52,479 nt of DNA from an uncultured Clostridium sp. (GCA_946500265.1 CAMMVE010000008.1:1-52479), one strand, 5' to 3'; counted from the first letter of the stretch, positions 35,891 through 45,609 are shown. The notes: a model not told the origin generated them from the sequence alone. Made by a program: numbers and translations.

Positions 35891-35967
35891 GAAAATAAAA
35901 AAATGGTAAAACTCTAATTAATAAAACTGTTATTTAAATTTTATTACTTAGAGGAGGAAAACAATAT

Positions 35968-36345
35968 ATGAATATGAGTGATATGAAAAATATGATTGTT
36001 TTAAAAAACTTACCATCAAATTTAGTTGATGAGGCAATTATTATTTTAAAAGAAAATAAAAAAATACATAAATATGAAATGGCTGATGCGAAGGAAGATA
36101 ATTCAAAAGAAGAGAACAAAGAGCGAAATAAAAAAGATAACGTAAAACAAGATGATAAAAATTATATAATAAAAGAAGCGGAAATGTTAGTACAGTCATA
36201 TACAAAAGAGTTAGAAGAAAAATCACCCAAACGTCAATATAATATAAAAAAACTAGAAAAGAAATATAAGAATTCTGTTAAACTAAATTTTTTCTTGGGA
36301 TTTACAACAATTATTACAGCAACGCTAATGCTAATACTTGTTTAA
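35968..36345 (+). CDS. hypothetical protein with C-terminal membrane anchor
   Basis: 125 aa after AGAGGAGG. The N-terminus MKNMIVLKNLPSNLVDEAIIILKENK is followed by a strongly charged Lys/Glu middle and one C-terminal membrane segment (FFLGFTTIITATLMLILV), so it is tail-anchored. It lies between yyaC and spoIVFA-like genes and may be a sporulation membrane protein, which is inference. Confidence 0.65.
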   Translation: MNMSDMKNMIVLKNLPSNLVDEAIIILKENKKIHKYEMADAKEDNSKEENKERNKKDNVKQDDKNYIIKEAEMLVQSYTKELEEKSPKRQYNIKKLEKKYKNSVKLNFFLGFTTIITATLMLILV

Positions 36346-36362
36346 TTAAATATATATGAATA

Positions 36363-36416
36363 AAAAACACCTTAACCACATATACATTAAAAAACAACAA
36401 AGGAAGAGGTGTTTTT
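36363..36416 (+). terminator. hairpin overlapping the ribosome site of the SpoIVFA-like gene
   Basis: AAAAACACCT (36363-36372) pairs with AGGTGTTTTT (36407-36416). The 3' arm contains part of the GGAAGAGG ribosome site of the next gene, so the stem may both terminate upstream transcripts and restrict read-through translation. Confidence 0.55.
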
Positions 36417-36419
36417 ATT

Positions 36420-37415
36420 TTGGAACGAAGTATTAGTCAAGAAGAAAGAATTAGAAGAGCAGAGGAAATATACAATAGAAGGAGACTGGTTAGCGGCGTA
36501 AGAGTATCTTCAAATAATGTAAATAGAGCTGAAACAAAAAAGCTCTCATTATTTAAAAAGATGCTTATGCAACTAGCCATTTGTTCAGTGATTTATATAA
36601 TTTTCTATTTAATAAAAAATACAAATTATATTTTTTCAGATGATGTAATAAGTAAAACAAAGGAATTTTTGTCTTATGATATAAATTTTGGAAATATACA
36701 AAATCAAATAACGGCATTTATAGATGACTATAACAAGAACGACGAAAATAATTCAGACGAAAGTACTCAAAATACAAATCAGACTACTGAAGAGAATATT
36801 GTAAACGAAATAAGTAGTAACACTGTATCTACTAACACAATAAATGCTAATTCTACTACAAATGAAATTAGTACAAATTCAATAGGGAATAACGAAAAAA
36901 ATTCTGAGACAGCTGAAAGTAATGAAATAGGAGGAATAGGAGGAGCTGCAACTAATGAAATAGTAGAAGAAGCTAAAAAAGATGATGAAAATAAAACCCA
37001 GTCAGAATTAGATGTTGAATTTTTAAAAGAGAATTATAGCTTTATTATTCCGGTTGTTGGCACAATTACATCGAGATTTGGCAAAAGAGAAGAAACAGAA
37101 GTAGTTTCTGCAAACCATGCTGGAATTGATATAGGAGCTAATGAAGGAACTCCAATATATGCTGCAATGGATGGTACTGTAAAAGTGGCTTCAAGTGAAG
37201 GAGAATATGGAAAGCATATTGATATTGTAAATGATGATGTGCTTACAAGATATGCGCATTGTAGCAAACTTTTAGTAAAAGAGGGACAGAAAGTGAAACA
37301 AGGAGACAAAATTGCAGAGGTTGGCTCTACAGGAAATTCAACAGGACCACATCTACATTTTGAAATAAGATTAGAAGACAGAATAATTAATCCAGACTCT
37401 ATTTTAGAATTTTAA
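36420..37415 (+). CDS. spoIVFA: SpoIVFA-like M23-family protein
   Basis: 331 aa from TTG 36420. A basic cytosolic N-terminus (RIRRAEEIYNRRR), one membrane segment (about residues 49-64), a long Asn/Thr/Ser linker, then an M23/LytM domain: HAGIDIGANEGTPIYAAMDG ... RYAHC ... GDKIAEVGSTGNSTGPHLHFE. Metal ligands (HxxxD, HLH) look intact. It stands directly before the SpoIVFB protease gene, the order of the B. subtilis spoIVF operon, so I favour SpoIVFA over a free endopeptidase. Confidence 0.8.
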   Translation: MERSISQEERIRRAEEIYNRRRLVSGVRVSSNNVNRAETKKLSLFKKMLMQLAICSVIYIIFYLIKNTNYIFSDDVISKTKEFLSYDINFGNIQNQITAFIDDYNKNDENNSDESTQNTNQTTEENIVNEISSNTVSTNTINANSTTNEISTNSIGNNEKNSETAESNEIGGIGGAATNEIVEEAKKDDENKTQSELDVEFLKENYSFIIPVVGTITSRFGKREETEVVSANHAGIDIGANEGTPIYAAMDGTVKVASSEGEYGKHIDIVNDDVLTRYAHCSKLLVKEGQKVKQGDKIAEVGSTGNSTGPHLHFEIRLEDRIINPDSILEF

Positions 37416-37519
37416 AAGACTTTAAAGAAGCAGATAGTAAAGCCATAGAAAAATGTGAAACAACGGTGACAGAGTTTCGCTGGTTTAAAACTAAAAAATA
37501 AGGAGGATATATAATTTAA

Positions 37520-38227
37520 ATGAGTATAAAGATAGATTTGAAAATATTTTTATTTGTTTTCTTGTTTCTAATAACGTCACAAATAGAAATGTATATATTG
37601 CTCATGATATTTGCAATAATACATGAATTAGGACATGTAATAGCAGGCTTGATTTTAAAATTTAAACCAGAAGAAATAAGGTTAACTCCTGTGGGACTAC
37701 AGGTAAGTTTCAGCATAAATAGTATAGAGTACAACGAAAAAGTAAATAGAGCCAAAGTATTAAATATAAAAAAGGCAATAATTGCTTTAGCGGGTCCTAT
37801 GACAAATTTATTCATATCTAGCATTGTGATTTTATTTGGGATGTTTTATAAAGAAATTCAATATACGTACATTTATCAAGTTGTAATATATGCAAATCTT
37901 CTAATAGCTTTATTTAATTTAATACCAATTTATCCAATGGATGGAGGAAGAGTAGTAAAAGAAGTGCTACACATAATATTTGGAAAGAAAAAAGCATACA
38001 AAATTACATACATAATTTCTAAGACAGTACTTATTTTGTTAACAATGCTATCAAGCATAGCAATTCTTTACATACATAACATAGCTATTTTAATAATAAT
38101 TGTATATTTATGGTATTTGGAAATTGTTGAAATACGAAGATATAATAGAAGACGAAATATAGAGAAGTTAATTAGCTCTGTAGAAAATAAGGAGCATAGT
38201 TTAATAGATTCCACCACCGCTAAATGA
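37520..38227 (+). CDS. spoIVFB: SpoIVFB-like site-2 protease
   Basis: 235-aa intramembrane metalloprotease with several membrane segments. The zinc motif HELGH is at residues 35-39, and the second site is NLIPIYPMDGGRVVKE. In B. subtilis SpoIVFB cleaves pro-sigma-K in the mother cell and is held by SpoIVFA. The partner gene lies immediately upstream. It starts at ATG 37520 after AAGGAGG with a rather long gap. There is no CBS domain visible, so the protein is shorter than the Bacillus form. Confidence 0.88.
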   Translation: MSIKIDLKIFLFVFLFLITSQIEMYILLMIFAIIHELGHVIAGLILKFKPEEIRLTPVGLQVSFSINSIEYNEKVNRAKVLNIKKAIIALAGPMTNLFISSIVILFGMFYKEIQYTYIYQVVIYANLLIALFNLIPIYPMDGGRVVKEVLHIIFGKKKAYKITYIISKTVLILLTMLSSIAILYIHNIAILIIIVYLWYLEIVEIRRYNRRRNIEKLISSVENKEHSLIDSTTAK

Positions 38228-38306
38228 GATATTTTTTTGCTATGTGTTTTAAAAATAAAAAATCTATGATATAATATTTATGTTAATATAGTTAGAGGAA
38301 AAGAAA

Positions 38307-40139
38307 ATGTTTAATATAGAAGAAGAATTAAAAAAATTGCCCTCGAAACCAGGCGTATATATTATGCATGATAAAAACGACAAGATTATATATGTAGGCA
38401 AAGCAATATCTTTAAAAAATCGAGTAAGGCAGTATTTTAGGAAAACGAATAAAACTAAAAGAATAGAAAATATGGTAGCATTAATAGACCATTTTGAATA
38501 TATTGTTACTGATAATGAAGCTGAGGCATTGATTTTAGAGTGTAATCTAATTAAAAAGAATATGCCTAAATTTAATGTGCTCTTGAAAGATGATAAAACA
38601 TACCCATATATTAAGGTTAATATTAAAGCAGATTATCCAGATGTATACATAACGAGAAGAATTTTAAATGATGGAGCAAAATATTTTGGACCATATGCTA
38701 ATAGCGGTGCTGCTAAAGAAATGATAGAATTTATAAAATCTAAATTTAAAATTAGACAGTGCAGAAGTTTCAAATATAAGGACAGGCCTTGTTTAAATTA
38801 TCATATAAAAAAATGCTTGGCACCATGTATGGGATACATTTCAAAAGAAGAGTATCGCAAACAAATTGATGAAATTATAGATGTACTTGAAGGAAAAACA
38901 GATAAACTTTTAAAACAATTAAGTAATGAGATGGAAGAAGCTTCAAAAGGCATGAAATATGAGAGGGCTGCATATTTAAGAGATAAAATAATTGCAATAG
39001 AAAGAATTTCTGAAAAGCAGAAGGTTTCAAATATATCTGAAAATGATATAGATGTTATTGGATTAGCTAAGAGCAAAACAAGAGTATGTGTAGAAATATT
39101 TTTTGTTAGAAAAAGCAAAATGGTGGGAAGAGAGCAATTCTTTTTAGATGATTTAGTTGATGAAGAGCCAAAAGAAATTTTATCAAATTTTATTAAGCAA
39201 TATTATCTTGATAGACCAATATTACCTAATAAAATAATGTTACGAGAAGAAATAGATGACAAAGAACTTTTAGAGGAATTATTTACACAAAAGGCAGGAA
39301 GAAAAGTAGAACTAAAAACACCTCAAAAGGGAGAAAAATTAAGGTTAGTCGAAATGGCAGAGAGCAATGCTAAAGTAACATTGGAGAATAAGGAAAAAGA
39401 CAAACTGGAAGTTTTAACAGAATTAAAAGAGGTATTAAAATTAGATAAAATGCCAAGAAAAATAGAATGCTTTGATATATCTAATTTATCAGGAACGAAT
39501 ATGGTGGCAGGAATGTCTGTTATGGTAGATGGAGTAATAAAAAAGAATTTGGCAAGACGATTTAGAATAAAAACAGTATTTACGCAAGACGATCCAAGAT
39601 GTATGAAAGAAGTAATTTCAAGAAGATTAGTTCATTCTATAGAAAATCCAAATGGGGGATTTGGTAAATTACCAGATGTTATTTTTGTTGATGGAGGAAT
39701 AACTCAGATAAGAGCTGCAATAGAAGCAGAGGAAGAATTAAAAAAAGAATATAAAGAAAAAAATGAAGAATTTGATACAAGTATTTTAGACATACCAATA
39801 TTTGGAATGGTAAAAGATGATAAGCACTCAACCAGAGCGCTTATGAATAGAGAAAGACAACAATTAAAAATCTCTAATATATTATTTAATTTAATAACAA
39901 CATTTCAAGACTCTGTTCACGATACTGCAATAGGATACCATAAAAAGCTAAGAGAAAGAGAATTAACAAAATCAGCATTAGATGAAATATCTGGCATAGG
40001 AGAAGTAAGGAAAAATGCATTATTGAAAAAATTCTCAAGTGTTAAAAAAATAGCAGAAGCAGATATATCAGAAATATGTGAGATAAAAGGAATTAATGAA
40101 GAACTTGCACGAAAGATAAAAGAAGAGTTGCAAAAATAG
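38307..40139 (+). CDS. uvrC: UvrC, excinuclease subunit C
   Basis: 610 aa, full length. GIY-YIG nuclease domain at the N-terminus (KPGVYIMHDKNDKIIYVGKA), a Cys-containing segment CLNYHIKKCLAPCMG, the UVR motif (MKYERAAYLRDKIIAIE), the RNase H-like endonuclease domain (CFDISNLSGTNMVAGMSV ... FVDGG), and tandem helix-hairpin-helix motifs at the end (ISGIGEVRKNALLKKF). It makes both incisions in UvrABC nucleotide excision repair. It starts at ATG 38307 after GAGGAAAAG. Confidence 0.97.
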   Translation: MFNIEEELKKLPSKPGVYIMHDKNDKIIYVGKAISLKNRVRQYFRKTNKTKRIENMVALIDHFEYIVTDNEAEALILECNLIKKNMPKFNVLLKDDKTYPYIKVNIKADYPDVYITRRILNDGAKYFGPYANSGAAKEMIEFIKSKFKIRQCRSFKYKDRPCLNYHIKKCLAPCMGYISKEEYRKQIDEIIDVLEGKTDKLLKQLSNEMEEASKGMKYERAAYLRDKIIAIERISEKQKVSNISENDIDVIGLAKSKTRVCVEIFFVRKSKMVGREQFFLDDLVDEEPKEILSNFIKQYYLDRPILPNKIMLREEIDDKELLEELFTQKAGRKVELKTPQKGEKLRLVEMAESNAKVTLENKEKDKLEVLTELKEVLKLDKMPRKIECFDISNLSGTNMVAGMSVMVDGVIKKNLARRFRIKTVFTQDDPRCMKEVISRRLVHSIENPNGGFGKLPDVIFVDGGITQIRAAIEAEEELKKEYKEKNEEFDTSILDIPIFGMVKDDKHSTRALMNRERQQLKISNILFNLITTFQDSVHDTAIGYHKKLRERELTKSALDEISGIGEVRKNALLKKFSSVKKIAEADISEICEIKGINEELARKIKEELQK

Positions 40140-40244
40140 TTGGAATATGACTTAAATAGTAGTAATTTTGCATACGAAACATGTAATAAGTAAGTTATTT
40201 CTCGAATATATTTATATTATAGAAAATATAAATAGGGGAAGAGC

Positions 40245-40496
40245 TTGAAAATTAAATTAAAGCTTTTCTTGGGAAGGGATGAGTTTTATATGGAGTATGC
40301 AAAAGACATTGTTTTAGATTTTAAGAAAGGACAAGCTATTAATGTAAGAACCAAAAAAGTGAGTTTCGCTTCAAAGGTTTTAGATAAAATATTAAAACAC
40401 AAAATAATTACAACAATAGTAACTGCAGTTTTAAGTTTTGCAGTATTAGATTTCGTATTAATTGCTAGTTTTATTAATGTGTTAATTAATTCATAA
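40245..40496 (+). CDS. small hypothetical membrane protein
   Basis: 83 aa from TTG 40245 behind AGGGGAAGAG. Basic N-terminal region (MKIKLKLFLGRDEFYMEYAK), then one C-terminal hydrophobic segment (ITTIVTAVLSFAVLDFVLIASFINVLI). No family recognised. It lies alone between uvrC and the methyltransferase gene. Confidence 0.6.
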   Translation: MKIKLKLFLGRDEFYMEYAKDIVLDFKKGQAINVRTKKVSFASKVLDKILKHKIITTIVTAVLSFAVLDFVLIASFINVLINS

Positions 40497-40574
40497 TTTA
40501 GCAATTGACCGAAAAAATAAATTTTTCTAATTGGGTTTAAATATTAAAAAAGTTTTAGGAAGGAAATAATAAAA

Positions 40575-41441
40575 ATGGATGTAGCAAATAATTGGAAAGA
40601 TTATGAAATACTAGACATGGCAAATGGAGAAAAATTGGAAAGATGGGGAGACGTTATTTTAATTAGACCAGACCCACAAATTATCTGGAAAGATAAGTCT
40701 TTTCCAAATAAATGGAACAGCGCACACGCTAGATATAACAGAAGTTCATCTGGTGGTGGTGGCTGGAAATATAATAAAAAAATTCCTCAAAATTGGCAAA
40801 TAAAATATGGAGATTTAACATTTAATATAAAACCAATGGGATTTAAACATACTGGACTTTTTCCTGAGCAAGCTGTTAATTGGGACTGGATGATAAACAA
40901 AATAAAGGGAGAAAAGAGAGAAATTAAAGTATTAAATTTATTTGCATATACAGGAGGCGCAACAGTAGCGTGTAGCTATGCTGGTGCGTCTGTTTGCCAT
41001 GTCGATAGTTCTAAAGGAATGACAACATGGGCAAAAGAAAATGTGGCATCATCTGGATTAAAAGAAAGACCAGTTAGATTTATAGTTGATGATGTTGTTA
41101 AATTTGTAAATAGAGAAATAAGAAGAGGAAATACATATGATGGAATTATTATGGATCCACCTTCTTATGGAAGAGGAACAAATGGGGAAGTTTGGAAATT
41201 TGAAGAGAATATTTCAGATTTAGTAGAACTTTGTACAAAAGTTTTATCTGAAAAACCATTATTTTTCTTAATTAATTCATATACAACAGGAATTTCTAGT
41301 ACTGTTTTAGAAAATATTTTAAGAATGAATATAAGCAAAAAGGGTAAATTTTCACATGGAGAAGTTGGCTTACCTATGACGGATTCGAAGTTGATACTTC
41401 CTTGTGGAATTTATGGTCGCTGGGAGTCTGTTGGGAAATAA
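40575..41441 (+). CDS. class I SAM-dependent methyltransferase (RlmI/K-like)
   Basis: 288 aa after TAGGAAGGA. The SAM-binding motif is VLNLFAYTGGATVACSYAGA with the acidic VDSSKGMTTWAKEN, and the catalytic motif is GIIMDPPSYGRG, as in rRNA cytosine-C5 or RlmI/RlmK-type methyltransferases. The N-terminal part (LIRPDPQIIWKD) is a substrate-binding extension typical of this subfamily. The target base is not identifiable from sequence. Confidence 0.88.
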   Translation: MDVANNWKDYEILDMANGEKLERWGDVILIRPDPQIIWKDKSFPNKWNSAHARYNRSSSGGGGWKYNKKIPQNWQIKYGDLTFNIKPMGFKHTGLFPEQAVNWDWMINKIKGEKREIKVLNLFAYTGGATVACSYAGASVCHVDSSKGMTTWAKENVASSGLKERPVRFIVDDVVKFVNREIRRGNTYDGIIMDPPSYGRGTNGEVWKFEENISDLVELCTKVLSEKPLFFLINSYTTGISSTVLENILRMNISKKGKFSHGEVGLPMTDSKLILPCGIYGRWESVGK

Positions 41442-41471
41442 TGCATTATTTAAATAAATTACTGCATAAGT

Positions 41472-41589
41472 CAAGTATAAAGTATATTTCTCGAATTTTT
41501 TTGTTCCTTGGTGTCGCACTTGCTTTTTCAAAGCTCGTTTGGTCGCTTACGCGGAACTTCAAAAATTCTCTAAATATACTTTATACTTG
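41472..41589. repeat. 118-bp hairpin element (MITE-like)
   Basis: Perfect 18-bp terminal arms begin CAAGTATAAAG (41472) and end CTTTATACTTG (41589). Inner matching blocks are GAATTTTT/AAAAATTC and GTTCC/GGAAC around a GC-richer core. It fills the gap between two genes, and a short open frame that crosses it (41402-41629) has no ribosome site and is not a gene. Confidence 0.7.
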
Positions 41590-41648
41590 GCAAAAAACAT
41601 TATTTAGTAATGGTGTTGTTATTAAATAGGAAAGAGAGAACTATTAGA

Positions 41649-42345
41649 ATGCAAAAATTAAAAGTAATATTTGAAGATAATCATATTATTGTAGTAGAAA
41701 AACCAGTTAATATACCATCTCAAGGAGATAAAACTGGAGATATTGATATGCTTACAATTATAAAAGAATATTTGAAAGAAAAGTATAATAAACCAGGAAA
41801 TGTTTATTTGGGTTTGATTCATAGATTAGATAGACCTGTTGGAGGAGTAATGGTGTTTGCAAAGACTTCAAAGGCAGCAGCAAGACTTAGTGAACAGGTA
41901 AGAGAAAAAATTTTTAAGAAGACGTATTTAGTAGTTGCAAATGGCAAGATGGAGAGTAAGAAGCGGAACTCTTGAAGATTACTTATTAAAAAATGAGAAA
42001 AATAATATGAGTAAAGTTGTAAAAGAAGGAACTAGAAATGCAAAATATGCTTCATTAGATTATGAGGTTTTGAAATACAATGAAGAAATAGACTTATCTG
42101 TCTTAAAAGTAAATCTTCATACTGGAAGACATCATCAAATAAGAGTACAACTTTCTAGCAGAGGTCATAGCATATATGCTGACCAAAAATATGGAGGAAG
42201 AGGACATGGAAAGCAAATAGCTCTTTGGGCATATGAGCTTACAATTCAGCATCCGATTACTAAAGAAATGGTAACATTTAGGTCTATTCCAGAATTTGTA
42301 GGAAGTTGGAAAATATTAGAAGATATAAAACTTATGAACGTTTAA
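41649..42345 (+). CDS. RluA-family pseudouridine synthase, split by a CGG +1 frameshift
   Basis: Converts uridine to pseudouridine in rRNA or tRNA. The first frame from ATG 41649 carries the catalytic block LGLIHRLDRPVGGVMVFAKT and runs to KMESKK. In-frame CGG is at 41964-41966, after which the zero frame ends at TGA two codons later. Skipping its C gives GTLEDYLLKNEKNN ... LHTGRHHQIRVQLSSRGH ... GGRGHGKQIALWAYELTIQHP, the rest of a normal RluA protein, to 42345. GTLEDYL is the usual family wording at this place. No S4 domain is visible, as in RluC-like short forms. Confidence 0.85.
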
Positions 42346-42418
42346 TTTATAGTAAATTATTGAAATAGGGGAAAAATTGTGATAGAATTTGCAAAAACAA
42401 ATAGAAAGGAACAAAAAG

Positions 42419-44506
42419 ATGTCATTTAAATACGAGCTAAAAGACGATGGAAAAACAATGGAAGTACAGGATCCAATATACGGAAAAATTGAAATTCAAC
42501 CACCCTATTCAGAAATTGTTTTAACAAAAGAAATGCAGAGACTAAATGATATTACTCAAAATGGATTTTCTGTTTATGATTATCCGGGGCTAGAGAATAA
42601 CGAAAGATTAAGTCATAGTGTAGGTGCTTTTTATCTTATGTCACAAATGATAAAACATTTGGAAAAAGAATTGCAACGCTATGACATTTTTATTTCAAAA
42701 GATGATAAAGATATGGCACTATGTTCAATGCTCTTGCATGATATTGGACATGGACCTTTTTCACATACTTGTGAAAGAATAACTAAATATTCTCATGAAA
42801 AAAGAACAACAGATATTTTGTTGGGGGATACAGAAGTAAACAAGTTGCTAAAGTCAACATTTGGAACTAAAAAACTAAAGAAAATTGCAAGTTATATTGC
42901 TGAAATAGATGATAAAGAAGAGGAAAATAGAGAAACAAAGAATAGTTTTACAAAGTTATTAAAATCGCTAATATCACATCAATTGGATGCTGATAGACTT
43001 GATTATTTAGTTCGTGACTCATATCATGCTGGTATAACATCTGGAATAGATTATAAAAAATTGATACAAACATTAGGAATTAGTGTAGATAATAACCAAG
43101 AATATGAATTATTAGTAGATAAAAAAGGATTAGCTAGCATTGAAACTATATTAATAGAAAGATTTCAAAAGTATAGAGATATTTATTTTACAAAGTCAGC
43201 ATTACTTTTAGAATCAGTTTTTTCAAAAGTTCTTGAGATTTATAGGGAAAACCCAGAAGCAATAGATGCTGAATTGCCAGAAGCTTTTAAGAAATTTGCG
43301 TTAAATCCAACGAATTTATCGCTAAATGATTTTTTGGATGTTACAGACTCAGCTTTTTTAGAAGCCTTTGGCATAATGAAGGAAAAAGCGAAAAATCCTG
43401 TTTTACAATATTTATGTGATATGCCAAAAGTACTAGCCGATTTTCAAGATTTAGAAAATAATATTAATGCTGAAACAGTAAAACGAAAATTAAAAGATAT
43501 ATTCGGAGATAGAGATTTTTCCAATACATTATCTTTAATATCTAACAAATTTAAAATAAAATTGTATAAAAAGGAAGAATCACTTAGAATAAACTTTGGG
43601 AATTTTCATAAAGATCTAGCGGAAGCAACTCCTCACTTGATAAGACCAGAGGAATATCTTGAAAAAGATGGGTTATTCTTTAATCCAGAGATTCTTAGAT
43701 TAGAATTAGGTATGACTCCAGAGGAGTTTAAGCCATATAGGGAGGAATTAAAAGTTATGGTTAATGAACTGAATAAAAAACCGGAAGAATTTGAACTAAA
43801 ATATATTATTAATCAAAGTCAGCAACTATCACAAGACAGTATTTTAGAGCCATTATTGTCTAATGGATTTAAAATTGTAAAGATAAAAAGTAAACAAAAT
43901 GATGATGAATATTTTGATACAAGAGATGCGTCTTTGCTAACTAGGGGAGGTTCTTTAAGAATTAGAAAATTAACTCAAGATGACAAGCAAAGATATAAGG
44001 CAACATATAAAATGCCAACAGCAGTAGGCGAAGTTTATTCTTCAAGAGAAGAAATAGAATTAGATTTGGATAAACCATCAATAGAAGAATTAAAAGAAAA
44101 AATGCAACAAAAGAAAATAGAAGTTGATTTAACTGAAGTATTAACTACTCCATTATTAAATGCTGTTACGCAAAGAAGAGACTTAATATTAGAAAAAAAT
44201 GGAGTACAAGTATGCCTTTCATTTGATAATACTAAATACAAAAATCATGCGCTAAATGGACAAATGGCAGAAGACTCTATGATTGAAATTGAAGCTTTAG
44301 GAAATGTTGAAGATAGAGTAATGCTTAATGAAATAAATAGTATACTACAAAGTAATATTCAAGGGTTGCAAATTAATAAACAAAGTAAATATGAAAGAGG
44401 TATACAAAAAACTAAAGAAGAAGCGGATAAGATTAAATGGGCTAAGAAAAGAGAAAGTGCAACAAAGAAAAAAAGTTTATCAGAACCAGAAGAACTTGAA
44501 TTGTAA
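42419..44506 (+). CDS. HD-domain phosphohydrolase fused to a CYTH domain
   Basis: 695 aa from ATG 42419 with AAAGGA upstream. N-terminal half: dNTPase-like HD domain (RLSHSVGAF ... LLHDIGHGPFSHTCE, about residue 105; SHQLDADRLDYLVRDSYHAG). C-terminal part (about residues 460-690): CYTH-type fold with YFDTRDASLLTRGGSLRIRK, YKATYKMP, REEIELDL and EIEALG. CYTH proteins bind triphosphates and metals. The pairing suggests nucleotide or polyphosphate turnover. The usual HD protein of this type is about 400 aa, so the fusion is notable. Confidence 0.82.
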   Translation: MSFKYELKDDGKTMEVQDPIYGKIEIQPPYSEIVLTKEMQRLNDITQNGFSVYDYPGLENNERLSHSVGAFYLMSQMIKHLEKELQRYDIFISKDDKDMALCSMLLHDIGHGPFSHTCERITKYSHEKRTTDILLGDTEVNKLLKSTFGTKKLKKIASYIAEIDDKEEENRETKNSFTKLLKSLISHQLDADRLDYLVRDSYHAGITSGIDYKKLIQTLGISVDNNQEYELLVDKKGLASIETILIERFQKYRDIYFTKSALLLESVFSKVLEIYRENPEAIDAELPEAFKKFALNPTNLSLNDFLDVTDSAFLEAFGIMKEKAKNPVLQYLCDMPKVLADFQDLENNINAETVKRKLKDIFGDRDFSNTLSLISNKFKIKLYKKEESLRINFGNFHKDLAEATPHLIRPEEYLEKDGLFFNPEILRLELGMTPEEFKPYREELKVMVNELNKKPEEFELKYIINQSQQLSQDSILEPLLSNGFKIVKIKSKQNDDEYFDTRDASLLTRGGSLRIRKLTQDDKQRYKATYKMPTAVGEVYSSREEIELDLDKPSIEELKEKMQQKKIEVDLTEVLTTPLLNAVTQRRDLILEKNGVQVCLSFDNTKYKNHALNGQMAEDSMIEIEALGNVEDRVMLNEINSILQSNIQGLQINKQSKYERGIQKTKEEADKIKWAKKRESATKKKSLSEPEELEL

Positions 44507-44531
44507 TATTATGTAAATTTTACGAAAATAA

Positions 44532-44579
44532 CAAAAACCTATATGAAAAAGAAAATATAATTTTTCATATAGGTTTTTG
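44532..44579. terminator. bidirectional terminator
   Basis: Perfect 19-bp stem: CAAAAACCTATATGAAAAA (44532-44550) and its complement (44561-44579), with a 10-nt loop. Confidence 0.85.
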
Positions 44580-44698
44580 CGTTCTTCATATAATAAATGA
44601 AAATAATGTCGTAATTTGTATTAATATAATTACAGAACGAAAAAATAATACGGCACAATTTTTTCATTTAGATTTAATGGAACGGAAGTGAAAACTAT

Positions 44699-45319
44699 AT
44701 GATAGAAAAAATCTGTAATTCTATACTTATCAAAATGCGAGAAAAGATGCCTGACATTACAGACGAAAAAGCAGAAATAATCCTTTATGGATTACAACTA
44801 TTAATTGGAGAAATGCCAAAGATGTTTTTACTTTTTGGACTGAGCTTTTTATTAGGAATCGGTTGGTATATGGTATTTGCATATATTGCAGTTGTTCCAT
44901 ACAAAGCTGTTTCAGGAGGTTTTCATCTACACAGCCATCTTGGTTGTATAGTAAGCACAATAGCATTTTTCTATGGAAATATATTAATAAGCAAATTTTT
45001 AGTATTAGATAATATACAAAAATATATACTTATAGGACTAAGTTTGGTCTTCGGAATTTTAATGATTAGCATGTATGCACCAGCAGATACAGAAGAAGTA
45101 CCAATAATTAGCAAAAAAGAAAGAAAAACCAAGAAAATATTATCATATGTGATGTTAACTCTAACTTTAGTTGTAGCATTATTTGTACCAGATAAAATGA
45201 TGTCAAATATATTAATAATAGGAAGTATATTCCAGTCTATTTCAATTTCTAGATTAGCATATAAAATAACAAAAAATAAATATGGACATGAAGTTTATGA
45301 AAAACAATTAGAAAATTAA
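44699..45319 (+). CDS. agrB: AgrB-like peptide-processing membrane protease
   Basis: 206 aa with several membrane segments. The catalytic pair is in SGGFHLHSHLGC (His and Cys), and KAVSGG matches the AgrB core. It would cut and cyclise the AgrD-type propeptide encoded 75 nt downstream. A TATAAT at 44625-44630 lacks a fitting -35, consistent with activation by the AgrA-like regulator. It starts at ATG 44699 after GGAACGGAAGTG. Confidence 0.9.
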   Translation: MIEKICNSILIKMREKMPDITDEKAEIILYGLQLLIGEMPKMFLLFGLSFLLGIGWYMVFAYIAVVPYKAVSGGFHLHSHLGCIVSTIAFFYGNILISKFLVLDNIQKYILIGLSLVFGILMISMYAPADTEEVPIISKKERKTKKILSYVMLTLTLVVALFVPDKMMSNILIIGSIFQSISISRLAYKITKNKYGHEVYEKQLEN

Positions 45320-45394
45320 TAATTAATTAGGTAATAAACATTAGCCGGCAATGTTTTATTATATAAAATTAAAAACGATGGGGAGGAATTTATT

Positions 45395-45514
45395 ATGTTA
45401 AAAACTTTAGCAAAAATAGCAGAAAAATATGCAAAATCAACAAATACATCTTGTTATGTAATGAGTTTGTTTCATCAACCAAAGATGCCAGCATCATTAA
45501 TAAAAAAGGATTAA
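45395..45514 (+). CDS. agrD: AgrD-like autoinducing propeptide
   Basis: 39 aa after GGGGAGGAA. Amphipathic N-terminus (MLKTLAKIAEKYAKS), a probable signal core TNTSCYVMSLF with one Cys for a thiolactone ring, then the recognition tail HQPKMPASLIKKD, matching the clostridial [YHF]QPKxP pattern. The exact ends of the mature peptide cannot be read from sequence. Confidence 0.85.
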   Translation: MLKTLAKIAEKYAKSTNTSCYVMSLFHQPKMPASLIKKD

Positions 45515-45570
45515 TAAATTTTATTATATAACAACTATTTTCCTATATAATAATATAAAATATCGACAAA

Positions 45571-45605
45571 CTAAAAATAACTCGAAAGCATCGAGTTATT
45601 TTTAG
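45571..45605. terminator. bidirectional terminator between agrD and agrC
   Basis: Perfect 15-bp stem CTAAAAATAACTCGA (45571-45585) and its complement (45591-45605), with A- and T-runs on both sides serving the convergent operons. Confidence 0.88.
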
Positions 45606-45609
45606 TTAT

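Noticed and set aside
37457-37487. GTGAAACAACGGTGACAGAGTTTCGC as a second copy of the 2897 palindrome
   Set aside because: It shares only short arm-like parts and lacks the GGGGACAGATTT core.
41402-41629. 75-aa open frame between the methyltransferase and rluA
   Set aside because: It overlaps the methyltransferase end and runs through the 118-bp hairpin, with no ribosome site.
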